From positions 62,001 to 126,000 of the forward strand of contig NZ_RCWZ01000001.1 in assembly GCF_003675385.1 (NCBI RefSeq): a stretch of 64,000 nt of DNA, read 5' to 3'. Within the stretch, counting starts at the first letter, position 1, and each line of letters starts with the position of its first letter. Origin of the DNA: Mucilaginibacter kameinonensis. Its GTDB lineage: Bacteria; Bacteroidota; Bacteroidia; Sphingobacteriales; Sphingobacteriaceae. A program made the position numbers and the translations under genes. Positions 1-8,019 of the stretch are shown piece by piece. The notes beneath the pieces were generated by a model. That model was not told the DNA's origin. It searched no databases and was given only the letters and a program-made list of their open reading frames with translations.

Positions 1-538
1 AGATATAGACGAGTATATAGTTCCTAAAATATACCCTTACAATCTGCCCGATTTTCTTGAAGACTATAAAGATTATGGAGGCATTAATATCAACTGGGCT
101 GTTTTTGGCTCAAGCGGTCATAAAAAACGGACCAATAAACCACAACTGGAGAGCTTTATATTACGCTCGGAAACAAACTTTTATAAAAACCGGCACACCA
201 AATGTATTATACAGCCAAAGTTTGCCGATAGTTGCCATAACCCGCATTACTTTAATTACAAGAACAACAAATTCGCGGTTAATGAAAATTTCAAGCCCGT
301 GGTAGACGCATTTTCAGATGTGAGTGTGGATAAGATCCTGATAAATCATTATTACTGCCGGTCGGAAGAAGAGTACCTGGAAAAAATCACCCGCGGCGCA
401 GGCGACTCGGTCAGGGTGCGAAAGATGGACGACTTTCACGAGCATAATGATGAAACCAATATTGTAGAAGATACCCTTATATTGGAGATAATAAAAACCA
501 AAACACAGGATCAATTAAAAATGGAACCGGTTGTATAA
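1..538 (+). CDS. Glycosyltransferase, family 92-like (3' part only)
   Basis: The reading frame is open from base 2 to the stop at 536-538, giving 178 residues; the start lies outside the window. The fragment begins with DIDEYIVPK, which matches the D-x-D-E-F/Y nucleotide-sugar/metal motif of family 92 (DUF23) glycosyltransferases. It continues with INWAVFGSSGH, the usual W-x-x-F-G-S-S-G-H segment, and INHYYCRSEEEYLEK near the end, the family's C-terminal motif. By family knowledge it would transfer a sugar during surface glycan synthesis; donor and acceptor cannot be read. No methionine start occurs before residue 19 of the fragment, so a gene call based on internal ATGs would split it into two short pieces. 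A hairpin terminator follows 22 bases after the stop. Confidence 0.72.
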   Translation, partial: DIDEYIVPKIYPYNLPDFLEDYKDYGGININWAVFGSSGHKKRTNKPQLESFILRSETNFYKNRHTKCIIQPKFADSCHNPHYFNYKNNKFAVNENFKPVVDAFSDVSVDKILINHYYCRSEEEYLEKITRGAGDSVRVRKMDDFHEHNDETNIVEDTLILEIIKTKTQDQLKMEPVV

Positions 539-560
539 CTCCGGTATAATAACCTCAAAT

Positions 561-598
561 AAAAAGCGATTGTCCCGAAAGAGACAACCGCTTTTTAT
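561..598. terminator. Bidirectional rho-independent terminator
   Basis: AAAAGCG and TTGTC pair with GACAA and CGCTTTT around a short GAAA-containing loop, with A and T tracts on the two sides. It lies between the end of the glycosyltransferase (+) and the end of the hydrolase (-) and can stop both. Confidence 0.85.
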
Positions 599-631
599 TT
601 ACCGCACTTTAAATAAGTGCCTGAGTTTGCA

Positions 632-1453
632 TTACTCTTTAATAAATGCCAAAAGGTCCTTGTTTATGGTTGCAGCCTCAGTTGTAGGCATACCATGCGG
701 GAAACCTGGGTAAGAGATTAGTTTGCCGTTTTTCAGCAATTTGATTGACTTCAGCGCCGAGTTTGCAAACGGAACAATCTGGTCGTCCTCACCGTGCATA
801 ACAAGTACCGGAATGTCTACACTCTGAAGGTCTTCCCTGAAATCTGTTTCTGAAAATGCTTTAACACAGTCATAATGAGCTTTTATGCCGCCCATCATGC
901 CCTGGCGCCACCAGTTATCCTGGATACCTTTTGATACTTTAGCCCCTTCACGGTTGTAGCCATAAAACGGGAAGGTGATATCCTGGTAAAATTGATTCCT
1001 GTTAGTGGCGGTGTTTTCACGAATATCGTCAAACACAGCAAGCGGAACGCCATCCGGGTTGCTCTCGTTTTGCACCATAATCGGTGGAACCGCGCTGATC
1101 AGCACAGCCTTAGCAATACGGCCTTTACCATATTTGGCAGCGTAATGAATAACCTCACCGCCCCCAGTAGAGTGACCGATATGGATAGCATCTTTCAAAT
1201 CAAGTGCTTCAACAAGCTCAGCAACGTCAGCTGCATAAGTGTCCATTTCATTACCGGTTGCTGTTTGGCTTGAGCGGCCGTGGCCGCGGCGGTCATGGGC
1301 TACAACCCGATAGCCTTGCTCAAGGAAAAAAAACATTTGGGCATCCCAATCATCGGCAGATAAAGGCCAGCCGTGGTGGAAAACCAATGGTTGTCCGGTT
1401 CCCCAATCCTTGTAAAAAATTTCGGTTCCGTCTTTTACTGTAATTTTACTCAT
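632..1453 (-). CDS. Alpha/beta hydrolase, non-haem chloroperoxidase/arylesterase type
   Basis: This is a 273-residue cytoplasmic alpha/beta hydrolase with no signal peptide. HHGWPLSADDW (26-36) forms the oxyanion-hole region, DRRGHGRS follows strand 4, GHSTGGG carries the nucleophile Ser95, HGEDDQIVPF carries the acid, and the His is in GFPHGMP close to the C-terminus. This arrangement, and the size near 275, fit the cofactor-free haloperoxidase/arylesterase branch (family knowledge); the natural substrate is not evident. I chose the ATG at 1453 (MSKITVKDG) over a TTG four codons upstream because the family begins near this point. It is monocistronic, and converges on the preceding glycosyltransferase across a shared terminator. 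Confidence 0.85.
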   Translation of the reverse strand: MSKITVKDGTEIFYKDWGTGQPLVFHHGWPLSADDWDAQMFFFLEQGYRVVAHDRRGHGRSSQTATGNEMDTYAADVAELVEALDLKDAIHIGHSTGGGEVIHYAAKYGKGRIAKAVLISAVPPIMVQNESNPDGVPLAVFDDIRENTATNRNQFYQDITFPFYGYNREGAKVSKGIQDNWWRQGMMGGIKAHYDCVKAFSETDFREDLQSVDIPVLVMHGEDDQIVPFANSALKSIKLLKNGKLISYPGFPHGMPTTEAATINKDLLAFIKE

Positions 1454-1465
1454 GTCGTTTTTCAA

Positions 1466-1850
1466 TTATGGTGATTAATAAACACTGAAGATGCAGGGCC
1501 GTTTTTAACAAAACGTTATCCATATAATATCTTTATGCTTTTAAAGGCTGCAAGAATAAGAAACCAAAAGCTTATTATCTACACTATAAAAGTACCTAAT
1601 TGAGGCTCAGTCAGTAAAAATCCTTCCAAAATTTACCCTGGTAAGATAAACCAATCATTTTTTTGACACATGACTTGAAGTGGCCTATCAATTACCGACT
1701 ACTTAGCTGCCGATGCAGGAAAATGCCTGATCTTTTCATCATAAACCAGGATTTTTTTAACTAAGCGCGGTTTTAAAGAAACTACAAACCGAATATAAAA
1801 AACATTTAAAACACTAAAATCAATAATTTAAAGCTGCATTAAATCCTTTT
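1466..1850. other. Intergenic stretch, no gene seen
   Basis: AT-rich DNA upstream of the hydrolase and downstream of the sugar dehydrogenase. It should hold the hydrolase promoter, but I found no clear TTG/TAnnTTTG pair, repeat, RNA structure or conserved open frame. Confidence 0.5.
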
Positions 1851-3278
1851 TTATTTCTTCCGTTTAGATGTTGCCCAAACGTAATCAGCAATTTTATTAA
1901 TATCAGCAGCACTGATTGCGCCACGCCAGGCAGGCATTCCTTTTTCAGTTATGCCATTAGTGATATTTTTAACTATCGATGCCTTATCGGCTCCGTGAGC
2001 AAAATTGCGGCCAAGCAGGCTTTTGGTTTTTTCGGTACCTTGCAAATGATCCCCATGGCAGGCGGCGCACAACTGCTGAAACATAAACGCCGGCGTTTGC
2101 TTTTTCACAGTAGTCTTTTTATTGATGGCAATACTTTGCACCTGCTGTTTAACTTTTTCGTTAGATGGCCTCAATCGTAAGATCATGTCAAAAGGCGGTT
2201 CACCTTTACCTTCCGGAGGGTCATAGTGCGAGGTTGACATATACAAATAACCATCGGGCCCAACAACCAGCGACCGGATCCGGCCGTATTGTTTTTTCAG
2301 TAAGGCCTCCTGTACTACCGGTTTATCGTTGTTTAGTGTTATGCGCAAAATGGATTCGCCACGTAAACACGCTACCAGCAAATTTCCTTTTAGCTCCGGA
2401 AAGGCGTTGCCGTTATAAAACACAGCTTCCGAAGGGCCGATGGACGGAGTATATTCCAGCAAAGGCGAGATCATCCCTTCCCGGGTATCCTGGTGATGGA
2501 TTACCGGCCAGCCGTAGTTTTGGCCAGGTTTAATGATATTGATCTCATCGCCACCGGTTGGCCCATGTTCCGAGTTAAACAAGACGCCGGTGCCGGGTTC
2601 AAATGCCAGGCCCTGGGGGTTTCGATGCCCATAGGTCCAGATCTCCTTGTGTGCAGTATCATTTTTAGTAAATGGATTATCAGCAGGGATACTCCCGTCG
2701 TCGTTTACCCGGAGTATTTTACCGTTATAGGCTTTCAGGTCTTGCGCCAGGGCTGGCTGGTCGGCATCTCCTGTGGTAATGTAAAGTTTTTTATCCGGGC
2801 CAAACAGCAGCCTGCAGCCAGTATGGTTTTGGTTACCGGGAATGCCCTTAATAATAGTAAATGGATTAATGAGCGAATCGTTCCTGAATTCGTAACGGGC
2901 CACACGTACCCTGATATGGTTATCCTCAGTATAATTACTGGCAATGTAGATCCACTTGTTTTGCGCAAAAGCCGGGTGCAGGCACATACCCAGTAAGCCG
3001 GTCTTTTTATCGAGCGTAATATCGTTAACGGTAAACGCCGGCTTAGGCAAAAGTTTATTGTTCCTATAAATTCTTACCCTACCGGCACGTTCTGTAAATA
3101 ACATAGCACCATCAGGCAAAAACGTAATTTGCCATGGAACAATAACATTGGTTACCAAGGTATCTATTTTAAAAATGACTGCCGTATCAGGATCAGCGGC
3201 TTTCTTTGTACTGATAAAAGCGCTTATCACTAAGGCGCAAAACAACAGGGCAATAACACAAACCGTCCTTAATTTCAT
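1851..3278 (-). CDS. PQQ-dependent sugar dehydrogenase fused to cytochrome c
   Basis: A 475-residue exported protein. Residues 1-20 form a hydrophobic signal anchor. The glucose/sorbosone dehydrogenase beta-propeller spans about 40-355, with WQITFLPDGAMLFTERAGRV at its start, and motifs such as NHTGCRLLFGPDKKLYITTGD and YGHRNPQGLAFEP typical of soluble quinoprotein glucose dehydrogenases. A linker leads to a C-terminal class I cytochrome c domain with haem motif CAACH at 404-408 and a likely Met ligand in GMPAW near 448. The fusion would oxidise a sugar or alcohol in the periplasm and pass electrons through the haem (family knowledge). It lies 16 bases after the ricin-like gene, probably one operon. 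A second protein of similar plan is at 61960-63705. Substrate unknown. Confidence 0.88.
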   Translation of the reverse strand: MKLRTVCVIALLFCALVISAFISTKKAADPDTAVIFKIDTLVTNVIVPWQITFLPDGAMLFTERAGRVRIYRNNKLLPKPAFTVNDITLDKKTGLLGMCLHPAFAQNKWIYIASNYTEDNHIRVRVARYEFRNDSLINPFTIIKGIPGNQNHTGCRLLFGPDKKLYITTGDADQPALAQDLKAYNGKILRVNDDGSIPADNPFTKNDTAHKEIWTYGHRNPQGLAFEPGTGVLFNSEHGPTGGDEINIIKPGQNYGWPVIHHQDTREGMISPLLEYTPSIGPSEAVFYNGNAFPELKGNLLVACLRGESILRITLNNDKPVVQEALLKKQYGRIRSLVVGPDGYLYMSTSHYDPPEGKGEPPFDMILRLRPSNEKVKQQVQSIAINKKTTVKKQTPAFMFQQLCAACHGDHLQGTEKTKSLLGRNFAHGADKASIVKNITNGITEKGMPAWRGAISAADINKIADYVWATSKRKK

Positions 3279-3294
3279 AAGCAGGAATTTTATT

Positions 3295-3795
3295 TTACAT
3301 GGTAGGCGATTGCTGGTAGATATCCCAGTACTGATCCTTTGTATTAGTTTTTTTAGCGAGGATAATCTTTGAGTTTATACTGCCTTTTTTGTCGGATGGG
3401 GTAAGGTACAGGTCGGTACCTTTCAGTTTAATCAGGAAGGTGTCATTATCTATTGGCTCAAACTCGTATTGCTGTATAGCATTATCTGCATTAAGTGGTT
3501 GTTCTTCCAAAGCTACTCCGACATTGGCTTCTGCTACGGGCTGAAAAGTTTTGCTGGTGAAAAGGTTCTTCAGTTTATACGTATTGCCCTCTACATGCTG
3601 AAAATCCCAGGTCATGCATTTCCAGTTTTCGGGGTAATAAGCCACCAGCGGAGTACCATTTGCCGACTGCGCGTCTTTAACGCGTAGCAGCATTCCGGTT
3701 TGCTCATTTTTAATGGCGTAAGTCCCTTTAATTTGTTGGGCCGAAACGACAAGAGCAGGCAACAGGAAACATAACAACCAGGCAAATCTTTTCAT
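3295..3795 (-). CDS. Secreted ricin-type beta-trefoil-like protein
   Basis: A 166-residue protein with a clear signal peptide (MKRFAWLLCFLLPALVVSAQ, cut after about residue 19). The mature part has the rhythm of a ricin B-type trefoil: GTYAIKNEQTGMLLRV, then TWDFQHVEGNTYKLKNL, then QQYEFEPIDNDTFLIK and a final DQYWDIYQ. Such folds bind carbohydrate, but the QxW signatures are degenerate (for example YWDIYQ), so sugar binding is inference. It is the first gene of a two-gene unit with the quinoprotein-cytochrome fusion, which suggests a sugar-related periplasmic or surface role. It diverges from the TonB receptor gene across 253 bases of shared upstream DNA. Confidence 0.62.
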   Translation of the reverse strand: MKRFAWLLCFLLPALVVSAQQIKGTYAIKNEQTGMLLRVKDAQSANGTPLVAYYPENWKCMTWDFQHVEGNTYKLKNLFTSKTFQPVAEANVGVALEEQPLNADNAIQQYEFEPIDNDTFLIKLKGTDLYLTPSDKKGSINSKIILAKKTNTKDQYWDIYQQSPTM

Positions 3796-3980
3796 AGGTA
3801 TATCGGTTTAAACAAATTTATATACAAACTATAAACAGCTGTTATACAAATCGGTTCAGTTTTTAGTCGATATGTATCAAAGCAAGCAAATTCTGTGTAA
3901 GGTTTTATCAACAAGGCCGACTAAGACGCCAAAACCCTGACCATCGGCATAAACCATGAAAATTCCAATTCCGCCATCAT

Positions 3981-4004
3981 CGTTATGTTTTATAAAACAT
4001 AACG
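3981..4004. promoter_or_regulatory. Perfect 24-bp palindrome, likely operator
   Basis: The half-site CGTTATGTTTTA is followed directly by its exact reverse complement. It ends 44 bases before the chosen ATG of the TonB receptor. Seven bases downstream is TACATTTC (4012-4019), one mismatch from the TAnnTTTG -7 box, which would put the -33 region inside the palindrome. A dimeric regulator binding here could block or recruit polymerase; its identity is unknown. Confidence 0.55.
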
Positions 4005-4048
4005 TTATTTTTACATTTCACTTTAAGGGTCGCAACCTAAAAAACCAC

Positions 4049-6622
4049 ATGAACAAAAAACTACTTTTAATTTTGTCCCTATCGGGCACGTGCTTAGCCG
4101 CTAAAGCGCAAGACACGCTCAAGAAAACTCAGGCCGATACAACAGCCATTAAAAAGAAGCAACTGCAGGAAGTAGTTGTCTCCGCATCCCGCATCAGCGA
4201 AAGTATTTTACGCTCGCCGGTAAGTATCGAAAAGATCAGGGCATCTGCCTTTAAGCTTTCGGCAGCACCCTCTTTTTTTGATGCCCTGGAAAATGTAAAG
4301 GGCGTTCAGCTTATTACTCCAAGCCTTGGCTTCAGGATCATTAACACCCGCGGTTTTGCCAATACCACCAACGTTCGCTTTACCCAATTGGTTGATGGTG
4401 TTGACAACCAGGCACCCCATTTAGGTGCCCCTATCGGCAACGCGCTGGGGCCAAGTGATCTTGATATTGAAAGCGTAGAGATCATCCCCGGTACTGCATC
4501 CGCGCTTTACGGCCTGAACGCGATAAACGGGCTCGCAAATTTTATCACTAAAGATCCATTTACTTCGCCCGGTATTACCATTCAACAAAAAACGGGCATT
4601 AACCACGTAGGCGATAAAGAAACCGGCGTAAAAGGTTTTTCAGAAACCAGTTTCAGGATAGCTCAGGTACTTTCGCCTAAATTTGCCTTTAAACTGAATG
4701 GCACTTATACCACTGGGTACGACTGGATAGCCGACAATACAACTGATCAAAACGCCGCGGCCAACGCCAAACTGGGCATCCCGGGCGGGCCGCAAAACCC
4801 TGCCTATGACCCCATTAACGGTTATGGTAATGAATCATCCGACAGGAAAACAATTACCCTCGGCGGCAAACAGTATTCGGTTGCCCGTACGGGATATGCT
4901 GAAAAAGATCTTACCAGCTATGGTTTGCATAACGTGAAGTTAGACGCAGCATTGGCTTATAAATTCAATGCTAAAACACAACTTACCTATACCTTCCGTT
5001 TTGGCGATCTTGATAATATTTATCAGCGAGCCAACCGCTTCAGGTTAAAAGGCTATACGCTGCAGCAACATGCACTGGAATTGAAGAATGATATTTTCCA
5101 GGTACGCACTTACCTCACTATCGAAAATACCGGCAAATCATACAATCTGCGCTCTGCCGGTGAAAACCAGGACCGCAACTTTAAAAGTGATAACGACTGG
5201 TATGCCGATTTTACCAAAGGTTTCAACAATGCCACTTCGGCAGGCGCCAATGTGCAACAAGCCCTGAACGAAGCCCGCCAGTTTGCCGATGCAGGCCGAT
5301 ATCAGCCCGGAACCCCGGCCTTTAATGCCACCCTCAACAAACTTGCTGATATTAACAACTGGGATGTAGGTTCGGCCCTGCGCGTTAAAGATGATCTGTT
5401 TCACATAGAAGGACAGGCAGATATTTCAAAAGCCATCTCCAAAGATTTTATCAAACAAACCGGGTTAGATCTGCTTGCTGGATTTGACCACCGTACTTAT
5501 ATCATCCATCCCGATGGTAACTACTTCATCAACTATGTACCCGGCAAGGAGTTCAGCAATTTGGATTACAGCAAAACGGGTGGCTTTATACAGGCATCAA
5601 AAGAGCTTTGGGACAATAAGCTCAAGCTATCGGCCACACTGCGCGGCGACAGGAATGATTACTTCGACCTGAAGCTAAACCCTCGTTTTACATTGGTATT
5701 TTCGCCGGTTGTTGAGCATAATATCCGGGTATCATTTCAGAGCGGTTACCGGTTCCCGAGTATTTTTGAAGCTTTTTCTAACGTAAACAGCGGCGGGGTT
5801 AAACGTATTGGCGGTTTGCGCGTGGTATCAAACGGCATTTTTGAAAACTCCTATCTGCGTACGTCGATAGATGCATTCCAAAACGCTGTAAAAAATGATT
5901 TTAACCAGGGCACATCAACAAACGCGGCCATCGAAAAAGAAAAAGGCCTGCTGAAAAAGAACCCCTATACCTATTTGCAGCCTGAGCATATCAACTCGTT
6001 TGAGGCTGGTTACAAGGCATTATTTTTTGATGGGAAACTGAGTGCCGACGCGGACTTTTACTACAACAAATACGATCACTTTATTGCCCAGGTAGAGATC
6101 AATGTACCTAATACCCAAAAGGCCGATTCGATCCCTTACTATCTGAATGATAAAAATAAGCAGGCCCGCTACCGGGTATGGACCAATTCGCAAAGTAAGG
6201 TTACCAATATTGGGGGCAGCGTTGGGCTCACCTATCACTTACCAGCCAACCTGCAATTATCGGGCAATGCATCATACGCCAAGTTGCAGCGCACAACCAA
6301 CGAGGATGCCCTTGAAGATGGTTTCAACACACCGCAATGGATCACTAATTTCTCTTTCGGGGGTAACCGTGTAGCTGGTAACTTAGGGTTTAATGTAACC
6401 TATAAGTGGCAAAGCGGCTATTACTGGCAATCTTTCTTAGTAAATGGTAATGTTGACCATTACGGTACTTTTGACGCGCAGGTTAATTATGATTTCCTGA
6501 AAACAAAGCTTAACGTAAAACTGGGTGCCAGCAACCTCACCAATAAATATTATAACTCCTTTTTAGGCGGCCCATCAATTGGCGGTTTTTATTATACTAC
6601 GCTTACTTATACTATTATGTAG
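4049..6622 (+). CDS. TonB-dependent outer-membrane receptor
   Basis: An 857-residue receptor starting at the ATG that opens a proper signal peptide (MNKKLLLILSLSGTCLAAKA). An ATG 31 codons upstream is in frame but would put a non-signal segment in front and would lie before the palindromic operator, so I rejected it. After a short linker comes the TonB-box region LQEVVVSASR and a plug of about 50-170 with the GFANTTNVRFTQLVDGVDN and SALYGLNAINGLANF motifs. The remaining ~680 residues are a 22-strand barrel ending in aromatic YYTTLTYTIM. There is no N-terminal carboxypeptidase-like domain and no SusD partner, so it is a stand-alone transporter, possibly for a metal chelate or small ligand; the substrate cannot be read. 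Confidence 0.9.
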   Translation: MNKKLLLILSLSGTCLAAKAQDTLKKTQADTTAIKKKQLQEVVVSASRISESILRSPVSIEKIRASAFKLSAAPSFFDALENVKGVQLITPSLGFRIINTRGFANTTNVRFTQLVDGVDNQAPHLGAPIGNALGPSDLDIESVEIIPGTASALYGLNAINGLANFITKDPFTSPGITIQQKTGINHVGDKETGVKGFSETSFRIAQVLSPKFAFKLNGTYTTGYDWIADNTTDQNAAANAKLGIPGGPQNPAYDPINGYGNESSDRKTITLGGKQYSVARTGYAEKDLTSYGLHNVKLDAALAYKFNAKTQLTYTFRFGDLDNIYQRANRFRLKGYTLQQHALELKNDIFQVRTYLTIENTGKSYNLRSAGENQDRNFKSDNDWYADFTKGFNNATSAGANVQQALNEARQFADAGRYQPGTPAFNATLNKLADINNWDVGSALRVKDDLFHIEGQADISKAISKDFIKQTGLDLLAGFDHRTYIIHPDGNYFINYVPGKEFSNLDYSKTGGFIQASKELWDNKLKLSATLRGDRNDYFDLKLNPRFTLVFSPVVEHNIRVSFQSGYRFPSIFEAFSNVNSGGVKRIGGLRVVSNGIFENSYLRTSIDAFQNAVKNDFNQGTSTNAAIEKEKGLLKKNPYTYLQPEHINSFEAGYKALFFDGKLSADADFYYNKYDHFIAQVEINVPNTQKADSIPYYLNDKNKQARYRVWTNSQSKVTNIGGSVGLTYHLPANLQLSGNASYAKLQRTTNEDALEDGFNTPQWITNFSFGGNRVAGNLGFNVTYKWQSGYYWQSFLVNGNVDHYGTFDAQVNYDFLKTKLNVKLGASNLTNKYYNSFLGGPSIGGFYYTTLTYTIM

Positions 6623-6641
6623 TTGTTTTTCCTTTCGTTTC

Positions 6642-6674
6642 AGACTTACGAAGTTTTGAAAACTTCGTAAGTCT
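6642..6674. terminator. Long perfect hairpin between convergent genes
   Basis: AGACTTACGAAGTTTT pairs with its exact complement across a single central base, giving a stem of about 15-16 bp. It sits between the convergent TonB receptor and DUF1501 genes. It can act as a terminator for both, though its length also suggests a dispersed palindromic repeat. Confidence 0.65.
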
Positions 6675-6729
6675 TTAAGAGCACAATTGCACGCCATCGC
6701 TAAACCCGCGGCAGCATTAAAGAATTACT

Positions 6730-8001
6730 TTATCCCCTCATCACATTCACCCTATCCCCTTTCCAATCCGGGAAAAGAATGTGATCATTATTTATGGCAA
6801 GGTGTTTATCAGCTACAGAGCTAAATACGCTTCTGAAATCGGTAGTTACGGCAAGGTCGCGGCCATCTTCAAGGTTTTCGATAGCTAATGGCTTTACATC
6901 GCCATAAATTAAGCCACCGTTTACATCATTCCCTAAAATAAAATTACAGGAAGCCCGGCCATGATCTGTACCACCGGTTCCGTTTTGATGAACAGTTCGG
7001 CCAAACTCGGTCATGGTCATTACGGTTACATCATCCTGATAGGTACCAAGATCTGTCCATAAAGCCATCATGCTGCTGCTCAGGTCGGCCACGTTACGGG
7101 CAAAGATCCCGTTTTCGGTGCCCTGGTTAAAGTGAGTATCCCAGCCGTTAGATTCGGCAAAGGCTACTTCCAGGCCCACATCCATTTTAATAAGCTGGGC
7201 AATTTGCTTTAACGAATTACCCAATGCCGAGTTGGGATAAACGGCACCGTTGGCAGGGGTATAATTTTTAACATCGGTTTTCTGGAGCATTTTCATGGCC
7301 TCAAAACTTTCCTTCCCGGTTTGTTTCAACAAGCCCGACGCGGTTTGATCATACAGGTCTTCAAAGCTTTTGGCGGCCATATTAGCTCCGGTAGGATTAC
7401 CGCGCATCTGGATGGTAAAATCCTGCAGGTTACTGATGGCTACCGATGGGTTATCGCCATAAAAAGAACGCGGCATAGCCGATGTCATGCTCACTGCTGT
7501 AAATGGTGTAAGCGCATCATGACCGAGCAAGCCAACCGCCCTATTAAGCCAACCGCTTGATGTACCTTTGCTAAATGGCGTACCCGATTCCATATAATCC
7601 TGGGCATCAAAATGCGACCGGGTATTATTAGGCGAACCTATACCATGCACTATGCCTAATCTTTTCTCACGAAACACAGGTTCAAATGCTTTCATGGCGG
7701 GGTGCAATCCAAAGCGACCATCCAGATCAATCAGCGGAGTACCTGTGCCACTTTTTGCTGCCGACATGAACAGGTTTGGCCGGGCTGTTTTTAAATAATC
7801 GTCGGTAAAGGGAGTAACAGCCATCAGCCCATCCATAGCGCCACGCTGGAAAATGCACACCAGCGTTTTTTTCTTTTTATAGGGGGAGAAAATCTTTTCG
7901 CTTGCGGCAGCCTCAGCCAAAAAGCCGGGAATACCACCTAACAAGCCTACGCCTAAAAGGGCAAGTCCGCCCGATTTTAAAAATCCTCTTCTTGATACCA
8001 T
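6730..8001 (-). CDS. DUF1501 family protein with Tat signal
   Basis: A 423-residue DUF1501 protein. The N-terminus MVSRRGFLKSGG carries a twin-arginine export motif followed by a glycine/leucine-rich hydrophobic stretch, so it is exported folded. The body has family signatures: VCIFQRGAMDGL, LVPF-type LFMSAAKS, GWDTHFNQGTENG, and TMTEFGRTVHQNGTGGTDHG near 330-345, a motif shared with alkaline-phosphatase-like/sulfatase-like folds. The gene starts 18 bases after its DUF1800 partner; the two families are nearly always paired in Bacteroidota, Planctomycetota and Proteobacteria (family knowledge). No catalytic activity has been assigned with confidence; a role in cell-envelope processing or extracellular breakdown is speculation. 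Confidence 0.9.
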   Translation of the reverse strand: MVSRRGFLKSGGLALLGVGLLGGIPGFLAEAAASEKIFSPYKKKKTLVCIFQRGAMDGLMAVTPFTDDYLKTARPNLFMSAAKSGTGTPLIDLDGRFGLHPAMKAFEPVFREKRLGIVHGIGSPNNTRSHFDAQDYMESGTPFSKGTSSGWLNRAVGLLGHDALTPFTAVSMTSAMPRSFYGDNPSVAISNLQDFTIQMRGNPTGANMAAKSFEDLYDQTASGLLKQTGKESFEAMKMLQKTDVKNYTPANGAVYPNSALGNSLKQIAQLIKMDVGLEVAFAESNGWDTHFNQGTENGIFARNVADLSSSMMALWTDLGTYQDDVTVMTMTEFGRTVHQNGTGGTDHGRASCNFILGNDVNGGLIYGDVKPLAIENLEDGRDLAVTTDFRSVFSSVADKHLAINNDHILFPDWKGDRVNVMRG

Positions 8002-8019
8002 TTTTAAATCCTCCTGCTG

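Noticed and set aside
632..1465. Longer form of the hydrolase starting at 1465
   Set aside because: The extra start is TTG and adds four residues before the usual family start; the ATG at 1453 is better.
3956..4048. Upstream in-frame ATG for the TonB receptor at 3956
   Set aside because: It would precede a non-signal segment and would place the palindromic operator inside the coding region; the ATG at 4049 opens a clean signal peptide.
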